Below the pieces are notes generated by a model. That model saw nothing but the letters and a program-made list of their open reading frames with translations, was not told the origin of the DNA and made no database searches. 64,000 bases of DNA from contig CM036755.1 in the NCBI GenBank assembly GCA_020796225.1, forward strand, positions 63,002,652 to 63,066,651. The letters are read 5' to 3'. Each line of letters begins with the position of its first letter. Within the stretch, counting starts at the first letter, position 1. The stretch is from Arion vulgaris (Eukaryota > Mollusca > Gastropoda > Stylommatophora > Arionidae). Below are positions 32,346 through 43,639 of this stretch, piece by piece. The position numbers were made by a program, and so were the translations under genes.

Positions 32346-32584
32346 TCAATTAGTGATTAAGGAGGGCCATCATCACAGCACTTCGGACATGTCCATTGGT
32401 GCTCGAACTCCTCCTAATATTTTAAACCTGCGCCCGTATAGCGATTACTCACATCTTTTCTGAGCTGATTAATAAAATGTCTCGTGCCAAAGTGTTAGTG
32501 TCTGACAGTTTCCGGTTTCCCTCCCATCTTCTTCACTCTGAGGAGGAATACAAATTTATAAATGGTTTCAAGGCATCTATATGA

Positions 32585-32790
32585 CCTGTTTTTTTATGAA
32601 ATGAAAACCATGACATATCCTTTACACGACATTGAGTCGTTGATTTTCGAGGCACCACTTACACGTTCAGTAGTTTGTCACTGCTTTCTGAACTGTGAGG
32701 TCTTATCTTTACCATTCGTAAAAATCAACGGGAACAAATTTGCTTCTAAACTACCCATCATAAGAGCTTCTCGTATAAAATTGGCTTTAT
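32585..32790 (-). mobile_element. SINE family B, head truncated
   Basis: Antisense copy: AAATGAAAACCATGACATAT, AGGCACCACTTACACGTTCA, CTGCTTTCTGAACTGTGAGG. It ends within the body before the tRNA-like head. Confidence 0.8.
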
Positions 32791-32949
32791 CCGCACTATC
32801 CATTGATTCCTTTCTTGGTCTCTGCTGTATCAGCCAGGTGATCTGCACAGCTATTGCCTTGTACTTCTGCATACTATGGCACAAATATAAAGGTTAAATG
32901 GGTCATTTTGGGTGTGCTTAATATGACAAAAATGTAGGCTAATACAGGC

Positions 32950-33375
32950 TAAAAATGAGAATGATCAAATGCTATATTTATCCTATATTAATGTATGGCT
33001 TGGAAACATGGACAATGAACAGCAGTTAGAAGACAGAATTGATGCATTTGAGATGTGGATATATAGAAAAATAGGCAGAGTTTCATGGACAGAAAAACAG
33101 ACAAATAAACAAGTTTTAGGAAAACTAGGCATGAAGAAACAATTATTAAGAGAAATAAAATTCAGACAAGTAAAGTATTTTGGGCACATAAAAGACATGA
33201 CACCATGATAGAATCTTTACTAGAGGGGAAAGTTGAGGTGGGAAGAGCAAGAGGAAGACCGAGAGATAATGGGAGGAAATTTTAAGAAATGGACAGGTTA
33301 CAGTGTGCAATACCAAAGCGAAAGACAGAGGATGCTGAAGATTCATTGCAGCCAACCTTCGATGTGGAGACGGCA
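32950..33375 (+). mobile_element. LINE 3-prime end (type H)
   Basis: Reads RIDAFEMWIYRKIGRVSWTE, KQTNKQVLGKLGMKKQLL, then KYFGHIK and ESLLEGKVEVGRARGRPR after small frame shifts. It directly precedes the 5-prime-truncated LINE at 33.48 kb and ends in (GAT)n-like bases. Confidence 0.82.
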
Positions 33376-33477
33376 CCTGATGATGATGAATATGACAATA
33401 TGTCATTCCTGATTTGTACAGCAAGCCTGACTTTTTTTCCTTGAGATACTCAAAAATGCAACATTTGTAACCTGTAA

Positions 33478-35830
33478 GAGAAAGATCTGGTGATAGCAAA
33501 CACACTGTTTCAACAACATCCTAGAAGGTTATATACCTGGACGTCATCAGACGGGAAGACCAAAAACCAAATCGATTATATAATAATCCAACCGCGATGG
33601 AGATCAAACATAACAACGGACAAAACCCTGCCTGGTGCAGACTGTGGAAGTAACTTGAGCTGTTGATGGCGATGATAAAATTTAAGCTCAGAAAATTAGA
33701 GAAGAAACTAACACCAGTACGTTTTGAAGCTAATAAAATCCCAGAGGAATATGGAGTAGAAGTAAAGAACAGATTTGAAATACTGATGACAGTCCAAGAA
33801 GAGATGACACCAGATGAGTTGACCACACATGCTATAGATATCCTATTGTCGACAGACAAAGATATGGTTCCACGAAGAAAAGGCAGAAAGAATGAGTGGA
33901 TTGCAAACGATACACTAGAGTTAATACAACAGAGAAGAGAGATAAAGGCACATGGAATAGCGAAGGAAGAAAATAGGTTGGCCTACAAAAATATAACAAA
34001 AGAAATAAGGAAGAACATAAGAAGAGATAAAAAGAAATACCTGCAAAATTGTTGTGCAAGGTTAGAAGAACACCAGAAGAAAGGAAGAGAGCAGAAAATG
34101 TTCAAAGAAATAAAATCAATGACCATAATGTTTAAACCAAAACTAAATGCAATAAAAGATAGTATGGGATCAACCCTAACAGAACAAGCAGAAATTCTCA
34201 ACAGATGGAAAGAATATTGTAGCGAAATGTATATGAACAGAGGTGAAAAGGACAATAGAGCGAACACTGAAATAATCACAGAGAAAGAACCAGAACCAAC
34301 GCTAGAGGAAGTTGAATGGACAATAAAAAGCTTGAAGATGGAAAAATCACCAGAATGTGATAATATTTCAGCAGAATTTATCAAAGCAGGAGGAGAACAA
34401 AGAATAAAAATATGTCATGCAATAAGCAAATAGGTATGGCAAACAGGAATATGGCCAAAGGAGTGGAAAAGATCAAAATTTATCCCAATACCTAAAAAGG
34501 AGACACCAAATTATGTACCAACTATAGAACAGTGGCATTGATAAGCCACGCAAGTAAAATCTTATTAAAAATTATTATGTGAAGACTGTATAGGAAAATG
34601 GAAGAAAATATCAACATAACACAAGCTGGGTTTAGATGGAACAGAGGTACACGTGACCATATATTTAACATGAGAACAATCATAGAAAAATTTAGAGAGT
34701 ATAATGTAGATCTATACTCATGCTTTAGTGACTACTCAAAGGCATTTGATTGTGTAGAGCATCAGGAATTGTGGAAAATTATGGGAGAAATGGAATTTCC
34801 ATTACATTTGATACAGATCATAAGAGAACTTTATAGTGATCAAATGGTGGCTGTAAGAACATGTGATGATACATCAGACTGGTTTGATATAGGGCAGGGA
34901 GTCAGACAAGGCTGCATTCTGTCGCCATGTCTGTTTAACATATATGCAGAAAACATCATGAGGAATGTTACAGAAGATAGCGGGAAAGAACTATACGATC
35001 CTTTTATAATCGGAGGAAGAGAAATACCTGAACTAAGATACGCTGATGATACAGTGTTACTGTCAACATCACAAAAAAAGTGATTGAGAAATTATTAGAA
35101 GTGAAAGATAAAAGCGAAAAACGAAATCTATATCTCAATGTGGTAAAAACAACAATAGTGACAACAGATAAAACGAACATGACAAATGATATTTTTATCA
35201 ATGCAGAGAAAGTAGAAAATGTGAACAGTTTTGAATATCTTGGTTAACAACAGATGGAAATGAGATGAAGGAAATTAAAAGAAGAACAAACATGGCTTTA
35301 CAAAAATTAAACAACTCAAACAGTATGGAACGGAACTGATAAGAAAACAAAGATTAGAATACTAAGAGAATATTCCCAGTGGCAACGTATGGGTGTGAAG
35401 CATGGATATTTAATAAAGCAGTGGAAAAACATATATGTGCTTTTGAATATAAGTGTTACAGAAGAGACCTTCGTATATCTTGGACAGAGAAGAGAACAAA
35501 TAGATCTATCCAGAAAGAACTTAAAATTAAAGAAAACTGGCTGATGCTACAAATAAGAAAGAGAAAATTGAGATATTTTGGACATATAAAAAGACATGAA
35601 GGGCTGGAGAGGACCATCATGGAAGGAGGCATACCGGCAAAGAGAAGAAGAGGAAGACCACGGAGAAGATGGATTCAGGATGTAACTGATCGTTTGAACA
35701 TGACAGCCACAGAAGCGGGACATCTGGCCTATGAGAGAGAGAAATTCCGGAGGACTGTTGGGGTGCAAAGTTCTGCTCAGGACAAGCTATTTGATAATGA
35801 TGAAAAGAAAGATCTCAGGCAGACAAGACG
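33478..35830 (+). mobile_element. RTE-like LINE (type A): end of endonuclease, reverse transcriptase and C-terminus, inactivated
   Basis: This is the most complete LINE here. From 33478 the frame reads the end of an AP-type endonuclease (VIANTLFQQHPRRLYTWTSS, NQIDYIII, PGADCGS). After a one-base shift near 33650, a 256-codon frame (33663-34433) covers the linker and start of the RT. A stop at 34431 and further shifts follow. 34598-35083 then carries RT motifs: SDYSKAFDCVEH, GQGVRQGCILSPCLFNIYAE and the catalytic RYADDTVLL. After more breaks, 35379-35800 gives the C-terminus: [54 protein letters not shown]. It is 5-prime truncated in the endonuclease, with at least four frame defects and one internal stop, so not active. 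Confidence 0.92.
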
Positions 35831-35849
35831 CACTGTTATACTAAACTGT

Positions 35850-36037
35850 TTTAAGGGTTTTAAAGCCGAAGGATTGACTTCATTGCACCGGGTTTTACCC
35901 CATCTGGCTCGGTTCCTCTCCGCAGAAATAGCATGCCACCTGCCGAGAGTATTGCACAAAGTACGAACTCCGTAGCTCCAGCATCAATCCTATGGGTTTA
36001 TTAAAAATGGACAGGGGTCTATACTAAATCCTAGGGG
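35850..36037 (-). mobile_element. SINE family A copy flanked by 13-bp TSD
   Basis: TATACTAAACTGT occurs at 35837-35849 and 36038-36050 on either side. The insert has the family A body in antisense (GAAGGATTGACTTCATTGCA, GGTTTTACCCCATCTGGC, GAGAGTATTGCACAAAGTAC) but lacks the tRNA-like head, so it is 5-prime truncated. Confidence 0.86.
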
Positions 36038-36074
36038 TATACTAAACTGTATAAGATGAATGCAACAATTTCTC

Positions 36075-36440
36075 TCTCCTTGATTAGGCATAGGCCCTCA
36101 ACCAACTCATGCCAAGTCTTCCTATCTCTAGCTATCTCCTACAGCTCCCTCCAGCTCTTCTTTATATTGTTCATCTCTGCCCCCAAATCCCATCTCCATG
36201 TATTTCTAGGTTCTCCTTTCTTTCACTGTCCTGTGGGTTCCAGGAAAGGACTCTTGTTATATTCCCCTCAGTTTTTCTCAAAGTGTGTCCTACCAAACGC
36301 CGGCGTCTTTTTTAAATCCTTGATTCACTTGAATCTCTTGTTCTCCCCAAAGTTCCTCATGTGTGATCCTATCGTACCATCTCAGTTCCTGTATTCTGCA
36401 CAGACACCAGTTGATAAATCTCCTTCTTCTCTTCCACCAT
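36075..36440 (-). mobile_element. LINE 3-prime end (type G)
   Basis: Antisense of the type G tail: + strand blocks ATAGGCCCTCAACCAACTCA, TGCCAAGTCTTCCTATCTCT, ATCTCCATGTATTTCTAGG and CCTTTCTTTCACTGTCCTG mirror 23.5-23.73 kb. Confidence 0.78.
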
Positions 36441-36449
36441 TTACTTCTT

Positions 36450-36715
36450 TATAGAAGTTTTGGTGGTAAAACATAGTGATGTTGTGTGTGCTTGTTTTAA
36501 GGCACTTTGTAAGCTGATATTCATTTTCGTAGGCTGGTCTTGATGCCGTCGCTCCATCTTTGCGTGGTCTTCCTCTTGCTTTGTCCTCATTATACTTTTT
36601 CTGTGTGGCTCTCTGTGGTAGGCGATACCAGGACATTCTTGTCAAGTGTACAAACCATTTAATCTGTTGTTCTTGTATGAATTGCATGACTTGTTTCACA
36701 TCCAGTCTTCTTGAA
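36450..36715 (-). mobile_element. LINE 3-prime end (type C/D-like)
   Basis: Minus strand: MQFIQEQQIKWFVHLTRMSW, YRLPQRATQKKYN and KARGRPRKDGATAS. IKW-F-HL-RM plus KARGRPRK is the usual LINE tail pattern. Confidence 0.75.
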
Positions 36716-37084
36716 TGTTTGCACTAAATGCAACAATGGTCAACTGTAAATGAAACATCAATTGTTTGTTAGCGAGTGTGTTTCACCTCTCTCATGTTGA
36801 ACGGAAAGAAATGAGTTAGATGTACACTCCACTTAAACTACAAGACACTTGGTAAGTCAAGTGTTGTGTGTGTCAAGTATTTTCTTGAAATCTAACAGTA
36901 TTGTATCAAACAAAGACATAGACAAATATGGAGTTAAGTATGTACTTTCAAGAAATAATTATGTTTTATACAAGGGATTTCAATCTAACTGGTTTTTTCT
37001 TGTTGACCATCTTACTCATCAATGATAGATAACATCAGTATCATCAAGTCAACATCATAAACAACGTTTCTAAAGGTTTTTGGG
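36716..37084 (+). other. Unassigned sequence
   Basis: AT-rich, with no gene or known repeat recognised. Confidence 0.5.
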
Positions 37085-37288
37085 GTTTTATACCGATCCA
37101 GAAGCACTTGAGCTTTCAGCTCTTCGGCTCGGTGCCGTGGACATCGTAACCCTTTGGTTCGGTGTTACGAACACCGTGAATCTGGTGAACCTGTGGCTTT
37201 TCTGCCAGCTCAGGGAATTGAACCCGCACTCACAGGGAGCTTGACACCCGTTGTCCAACGCCATACGAACACGCTGGACAGATGGACG
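37085..37288 (-). mobile_element. SINE family C copy
   Basis: Antisense: GATCCAGAAGCACTTGAGC, TTCAGCTCTTCGGCTCGGTG, GAACACCGTGAATCTGG, then TGAACCCGCACTCAC (B box in antisense) and CGCTGGACAGATGG. Confidence 0.82.
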
Positions 37289-37289
37289 T

Positions 37290-37550
37290 CTAAAGGGTGT
37301 TAAAACGAAGGATTTACTTCATTGTACTGGATTATACCCTATATAATTCAGTCCCTCTATCAGATATAACACACAACCAACCTACAGAGATTTGAATAAG
37401 CCAGATCTCCATCAAAAGTCTTACAGATCTCTTAATAAAAAAAGTACTCATGAACAGAACAATACGGTCCAGATTTGAACCCACAACTTTGAAACACAAG
37501 GCAACGGCTTGAGCACTTAGCTACAGTGACCCCCACTGCTGTACTGCAAC
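37290..37550 (-). mobile_element. SINE family A copy with tRNA-like head
   Basis: Antisense head at about 37470-37535 (AGATTTGAACCCACAAC, CACTTAGCTACAGTGACCCC) and the body with AACGAAGGATTTACTTCATT and TCAGTCCCTCTATC. It abuts the 30-bp satellite. Confidence 0.8.
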
Positions 37551-37552
37551 CC

Positions 37553-40500
37553 GTAAACAAATTAAAGGGACAGTTAGAAAAGTGAACAAATTAAGGGACA
37601 CCTTAGGAAAAGTAAACAAATTAAAGGGACAGTTAGAAAAAGTAAACAAATTAAAGGGACACCTTAGGAAAGGTAAACAAATTAAAGGGACACCTTAGAA
37701 AAGTAAACAAATTAAAGGGACACCTTGGGAAAAGGTAAACAAATTAAAGGGACACCTTAGAAAAGTAAACAAATTAAAGGGACACCTTAGAAAAAGTAAA
37801 CAAATTAAAGGGACAGTTAGAAAAAGTAAACAAATTAAAGGGACAGTTAGAAAAAGTAAACAAATTAAAGGGACACCTTAGAAAAAGTAAACAAATTAAA
37901 GGGACACCTTAGAAAAAGTAAACAAATTAAAGGGACACCTTAGAAAAAGTAAACAAATTAAAGGACACTTTTAGAAAAAGTAAACAAATTAAAGGGACAG
38001 TTAGAAAAAGTAAACAAATTAAAGGGACAGTTAGAAAAGTAAACAAATTAAAGGGACAGTTAGAAAAAGTAAACAAATTAAAGGGACACCTTAGAAAAAG
38101 TAAACAAATTAAAGGGACAGTTAGAAAAAGTAAACAAATTAAAGGGACACCTTAGAAAAAGTAAACAAATTAAAGGGACACCTTAGAAAAAGTAAACAAA
38201 TTAAAGGGACACCTTAGAAAAAGTGAACAAATTAAAGGGACAGTTAGAAAAAGTAAGCAAATTAAAGGGACAGTTAGAAAAGTAAACAAATTAAAGGGAC
38301 ACCTTAGAAAAAGTAAACAAATTAAAGGGACACCTTAGAAAAAGTGAACAAATTAAAGGGACAGTTAGAAAAAGTAAACAAATTAAAGGGACAGTTAGAA
38401 AAAGTAAACAAATTAAAGGGACACCTTAGGAAAAGTAAACAAATTAAAAGGACAGTTAGAAAAAGTAAACAAATTAAAGGGACACCTTAGAAAAAGTAAA
38501 CAAATTGAAGGGACACCTTAGAAAAAGTAAACAAATTAAAGGGACACCTTAGAAAAAGTAAACAAATTAAAGGGACAGTTAGAAAAAGTAAACAAATTAA
38601 AGGGACACCTTAGAAAAGGGTAAACAAATTAAAGGGACACCTTAGAAAAAGTAAACAAATTAAAGGGACACCTTAGAAAAAGTAAACAAATTAAAGGGAC
38701 ACCTTAGAAAAGGGTAAACAAATTAAAGGGACAGTTAGAAAAAAGTAAACAAATTAAAGGGACAGTTAGAAAAAGTAAACAAATTAAAAGGACACCTTAG
38801 AAAAAGTAAACAAATTAAAGGGACAGTTAGAAAAAGTAAACAAATTCAAGGGACACCTTAGAAAATGTAAACAAATTAAAGGGACAGTTAGAAAAAGTAA
38901 ACAAATTAAAGGGACAGTTAGAAAAAGTAAACAAATTAAAGGGACAGTTAGAAAAAGTAAACAAATTAAAGTGACACCTTAGGAAAAGTAAACAAATTTA
39001 AAGGGACAGTTAGAAAGTAAACAAATTAAAGGGACACCTTAGAAAAGAAACAAATTAAGGGACATTCTTAGAAATGTAACAAATTTAAGGACAGTTAGAA
39101 AAGTAAACAAATTAATGGACACCTTAGAAAAAGTAAACAATTGTTGGACACCTTAGAAAGTACTCATTAAAGGACAGTTGACAAAGAACAAATTAGGACA
39201 CCTTGAAAAGTAAACAAATTAGTTCAGTTAGAAAGTAAACAAATTAAAGGACAGTTAGAAAAAGAAACAAATTAAAGGGACACCTTAGAAAAAGTTAAAA
39301 TTAAAGGGACAGTTAGAAAAAGTAACAAATTAGGATTGAAAGTAAACAAATTGAAGACACTTTTGAAAATAACAAAAGATTGAAAGTAACAAATTAAAGG
39401 ACACTAGAAAAAGTGAACGAATTAATAGACTTTAGAAAATAATAAATTAAAGGGATTTAATTAGTGGATTATCAAATTAAGTGACATCCTTAGAAAAGAT
39501 AAACAAATCAGGACACTAGAAAAGTAAACAAGTTCAAAGGACATCTTTAGAGGGTTAACATCAAAAGGGACAGTTAGAAAGTAAACAAATTAAAGGACAT
39601 AGAAAGTAAACAAATTAAGGACATCTTAGAAAATAAACATTAGGTCAGTGCTAGAAAACGTAACAATTAAAGGACACCTGTAGGAATTCAACAAAGCTTA
39701 AAGGGACATTAGAAACGCAAACAAATTAAAGGGACGTTAGAAGTAAACAAGTTAAAGGGACAGTTGAAGTCAAACCATTAAGGACACCTTAGGAAAGTAA
39801 ACAAATAAAGGGACGTTAGAAAAGTTAACAAATTAAGGACACTCATTAGAAAAAGTAAACAAATTAAGGGACACCTTAGAAATGTAAACAAATTAAAGGG
39901 ACAGTTAGAAAGTAAAAATTAAAGAGACACCTAGAAAAGTAAACAAATTGAAGGACTCTTAGAAAAAGTAAACACATTAAAGGGACATTAGAAAAAGTAA
40001 ACAAATTTAAGGGACACCTTTGAAAGAAACAAATTCAAAGGACAGTTAGAAAGAACAAATTAGGACAGTTAGAAAAAGTACAAATTAAAGTGACACCTGA
40101 AACGTAAACAAATTAAAGGGACAGTTAGAAAAAGTAAACAAATTAAAGGGACACCTTAGAAAAAGTAAACAAATTAAAGGGACACCTTAGGAAAAGTAAA
40201 CAAATTAAAAGGACAGTTAGAAAAAGTAAACAAATTAAAGGGACACCTTAGAAAAAGTGAACAAATTAAAGGGACACCTTAGAAAAAGTAAACAAATTAA
40301 AGGGACACCTTAGGAAAAGTAAACAAATTAAAGGGACAGTTAGAAAAAGTAAACAAATTAAAGGGACATTAGAAAAAGTAAACAAATTAAAGGGACACCT
40401 TAGAAAAAGTGAACAAATTAAAGGGACACCTTAGAAAAAGTAAACAAATTAAAGGGACACCTTAGAAAAAGTAAACAAATTAAAGGGACACCTTAGAAAA

Positions 40501-40835
40501 AGTAAACAAATTAAAGGGACACCTTAGAAAAAGTAAACAAATTGAAGGGACACCTTAGAAAAAGTAAACAAATTAAAGGACAGAAAAGTAAGTAACAAAT
40601 TAAGGACATTAGAAAGTAAACAAATTAAAGGGACACCTTAGAAAAAGTAAACAAATTAAAGGGACACCTAGAAAGTAAACAAATTAAGGACACCTAAAAA
40701 GTAAAACCAAATTAAAGGACAGTTAGAAATAAACAAATTAAAGGACACCTGAAAAGAACAAATTAAGGACACCTTAAAAAAGTAAAACAAATTAAAGGAC
40801 ACCTTAGGAAAAGTAAACAAATTAAGAAAGTATAT
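37553..40835 (+). repeat. 30/31-bp satellite, over 100 units, with degenerate zones
   Basis: The common core is GTAAACAAATTAAAGGGACA, followed by GTTAGAAAAA (30 bp) or CCTTAGAAAAA (31 bp). Both forms are interspersed. Units are clean at 37.55-39.0 and 40.09-40.57 kb but riddled with small deletions at about 39.05-40.09 and 40.57-40.83 kb. Not CRISPR: no spacers. Confidence 0.97.
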
Positions 40836-40849
40836 AAATCGTAAATAGC

Positions 40850-40970
40850 ATAACGCTGAGTTCATAAATGTAAAACCAAACTCTGCACTTTCATAAATGT
40901 AAAACCAAACTCTGCACCATTCATAAATGTAAAACCAAACTCTGCACCGTTCATAAATGTAAAAGTGGAG
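40850..40970 (+). repeat. 30-bp tandem repeat, 4 copies
   Basis: Unit TTCATAAATGTAAAACCAAA then CTCTGCACC. Follows the satellite directly. Confidence 0.88.
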
Positions 40971-41059
40971 TGTATGAATGTAAAATATTTGTGACAAATT
41001 AAAATGTTAATGACATCATTTGAATTGAATTATAAATAAAAACCTTAAGAGATAGTTCA

Positions 41060-41410
41060 TCACTCCTATAGCTTTTTCAGAGCAGAACTTGCCACTCTAA
41101 TAGTTCTTTGAAATGTCTGTTTTTTAGGCCAAGTGCACGACCGTAGGTTTTGCGCTCGGCCAACCTTACCCAATAGATGTATTCGCTCTTGTCCTTCCAT
41201 ACGGAGTTTACTGCATTCTTCCCTTGTATCGGCGCGATACGTTACAGTGTTCTCAGAGACACTTGACAAGAGCTGACAGTTATGGTGCCACTGTTGACTT
41301 GTTACATCTTTCCCATGGATTCTTGCCCCGCGCTTGCAATTGTAGTGCGTCCATTGACTCCGGAGGAGATGGTATTCGTGCACAGACGACTCGTACGCTA
41401 TTATTTCCAA
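41060..41410 (-). mobile_element. Diverged LINE 3-prime end (type A-like, weak)
   Basis: The minus strand ends QRTIRVASSALKKL, similar to the RRTVGVA end of type A tails, and earlier has ERIHLLGKVGRAQ. The rest is not recognisable. Low certainty. Confidence 0.4.
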
Positions 41411-41459
41411 CGTTTGCTATGTATTTGAACATTTATTCAAGGTTTTGGACTTGTATATC

Positions 41460-41722
41460 ATTGATAGGGTCTCTGTGGCTAAGTGGTTAAGCTTTCCTTT
41501 GCCCGAAGGTCGGGGTTCGAGTCCGGACCGCGCCATTCTGTTCACGAGTGCAGTTTTTCCAGAGACCCCTAGGATTGTTGCTGGAGCTACGGATTCGTGC
41601 TTTGTGCAATACTCTCGGCAGGTGGCGTGCCATTTCTGCGAGAGGGACCGAGCCATATGGGTAAAACCCGATGCAATGAAGTCAATCCTTCGGCTTTTAA
41701 ACCTTTTTTTTTTTTTTTATGT
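41460..41722 (+). mobile_element. tRNA-derived SINE family A, full length with clear A and B boxes
   Basis: GGTCTCTGTGGCTAAGTGG holds the A box (TGGCTAAGTGG) and GTCGGGGTTCGAGTCCGG the B box (GGTTCGAGTCC) of an RNA polymerase III promoter. The body runs through GCAATACTCTCGGCAGGTGG, GAGAGGGACCGAGCCATATG and AAGTCAATCCTTCGGC to a T-run at 41706-41720. Its fused body and family copies show it is a SINE rather than a tRNA gene. Confidence 0.9.
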
Positions 41723-41734
41723 GCTTGTACTGCT

Positions 41735-42097
41735 ACCGATACATGAAGCTCTTCTTCGATCCGTACCCACTTATCCAGACAGGATTCTCAGTCTGTTTCC
41801 AGGGCCATCAACTGGAGTTGAAGTAGGGTCTTGACCAGTGCCAGCTCACTGATCATGGCGCTCGTTGTCCTTCAACGCCTGTGTCCTTCATCTGCGCTGT
41901 GGCCTCAAAGAGAGGGTTTAAAAGTACACTCGTCTTTGCGCCTCTTTTATTAGTTTTAGCTCTAGAAATGCCACAGTTAATCAAGCAGGATCGTGTATCT
42001 AATCAACCATTAGCGATTTCACCATCAGACAGGTTGAACATAATCATGCTTGGATTAATATTTGAGACACGCATATCTAGCAGGATCAACTAGATAG
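41735..42097 (-). pseudogene. Divergent 18S (SSU) rRNA-like 5-prime fragment
   Basis: On the minus strand, from about 42097, landmarks of the eukaryotic SSU 5-prime domain occur in order: GTTGATCCTGCTAG, TGTCTCAAATATTAATCC, GTGAAATCGCTAATGG, TTAACTGTGGCATT then TCTAGAGCTAA. More weakly come a TTGATGG stretch (about 41813) and GAAGAAGAGCTTCATG...CGGTAGCAGTAC (about 41760-41730). These match positions 1 to roughly 400 of 18S with many substitutions and shortened loops. Similarity ends at the SINE's T-run. It could be a decayed host rDNA piece or an SSU from a fast-evolving eukaryote; it is too altered to be a working copy of an ordinary animal 18S. Confidence 0.7.
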
Positions 42098-42855
42098 CTG
42101 TTGTCGACATGACTGAAGAACTAACTCCGGATAGCGAGACATCGTAAAATTCAGAGCGGATCCGACAACCCCAGAGAAATCATGAAAGCCGACTACACCT
42201 CGTCAGGCAGAACACCACACTTTATTTCTACCTGTTAAGCCGTTGCGAGAGCTAGGCCTTTTAGAGAGACCACTGTCGAGCTTTTACATTTTCAGACTGA
42301 CTGCCTCACATCATGACTAGGCGATGCGAGCTACGAACACACACAAGAGACGCGTCGTAAACGCTACATGTCTCTTACCGCTGGGAACCAGAACCGCTTG
42401 TGCGAATAAGCGGATAGGCCCTGAGGCTCTATTCACGCATGGTGAGCGACACTGGAATTCCACGCTTGCTGGCGACGGTTTCGCACACCCAAATAAACTA
42501 TGTTCCGGGGGTGGCTTAATGTTTACCGTATGCTGAGCTTTGTAAAATGCGTTTTATGTACTTGACAATTATATTCTGTTTTACGGTCGCTGGTCCCCTC
42601 CACCGTAGCTCGACTTAGGTAAGAGCTAAAGTTTTGAAATTTGGAAGCTTGTGGTTTCTGACTAAACCGAGTCAAACGGCTGTATTAATTTTGGAATGTA
42701 ATCAACGGTTAGGACATTTTGCTCGGGTAGGAAACGGAATAAAATTTAAAAATAGTAATTTTCATAAGAGTACTTAAAAAAACCAGCGAAGATCAAAACC
42801 GTTATCTCAATACAATGAAATTAAAAGAAATAGAACCATGGATATAAAGAAATTT
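42098..42855 (+). other. Unassigned, GC-richer sequence next to the SSU-like fragment
   Basis: 42.10-42.54 kb is clearly richer in GC than its surroundings and could be spacer adjoining the rRNA-like fragment, but I recognise no LSU, 5.8S or ITS motif. 42.54-42.85 kb is plain AT-rich sequence. Confidence 0.4.
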
Positions 42856-43385
42856 ACAGCTAAAAACAGTAAGCGTGGGAAATGATATTAATAGGAAAAT
42901 AAAGATCAAAATAGTAAGATCATGCATATTTCCAGTGGTAGTGTATGGGTGTAAAGCATGGATATTTAACAAAACAGTGGAAAAACATGTATGTGCTTTA
43001 GATATAAGTGTTCAGAAGAGTTCTACGTATATCATAGATAGAGAAGAGAAAAATAGATATATACAGAAAGAATTCAGAATCACAGAAAACTGGCTGATGC
43101 TAGAATAAAAAATGAGAAAATGGAAATACTTTGGACATATAAAGAGACATGATGGGCTAGAGAAGACCATTATAAAAAGTATCATCCTTGCAACTAGAAG
43201 AAGAGGAAGACCACGGAGAAGAGGAAGACCACGGAGAAGATGGATTCAGAATGTTATTGATGATTTGAGCATGACTGCTACAGGGGCGATTCATCTGGCG
43301 TATGAGAGAGATAGAGAGACAATCCGAAGGACTGTTAAGATGGCAAAGTTCTCTTCGGGACAAGCTACTTGATGATGATGTGATG
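42856..43385 (+). mobile_element. LINE type A 3-prime end
   Basis: Reads VGNDINRKIKIKIVRSCIFP, YGCKAWIFNKTVEKHVCAL, then [20 protein letters not shown] and TRRRGRPRR twice, WIQNVIDDLSMTATGA, ending FSSGQAT and a GATGATGATGT tail. The RGRPRR block is duplicated in tandem (43198-43239). Confidence 0.88.
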
Positions 43386-43639
43386 CAAAACAGGATTAGT
43401 GACAAGAAAATAAGAATTCACCGTAAGTGGACTCGATAACAGGCTGTATGTAGGTTATTATTACAGAATAATTCCACAAGGAAGAAAGAAAGACTGTCCA
43501 AACACAGGATTTGAAACCACAATCTGAAGAGTGACACTCTGTGTCTTACTCTAATTAGATAATTTATGTAGATAACTTCAGCACTTACAACACAATCTAA
43601 CTATTTAGCTTGAGTTGTTCAGTTTGTTAGATATATGAT

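Noticed and set aside
32562..32897. 111-codon + strand frame
   Set aside because: Its first half is an antisense SINE family B copy; the remainder shows no recognisable domain.
33832..34384. Antisense 75- and 133-codon frames
   Set aside because: They lie opposite the LINE linker/RT coding frame and have its mirror composition.
37553..40835. CRISPR-like array
   Set aside because: Units are contiguous with no unique spacers and the context is an animal genome; it is a satellite.
41460..41545. Functional tRNA gene
   Set aside because: A and B boxes are good but the sequence continues into a SINE body shared by five other copies, and no proper acceptor stem closes.
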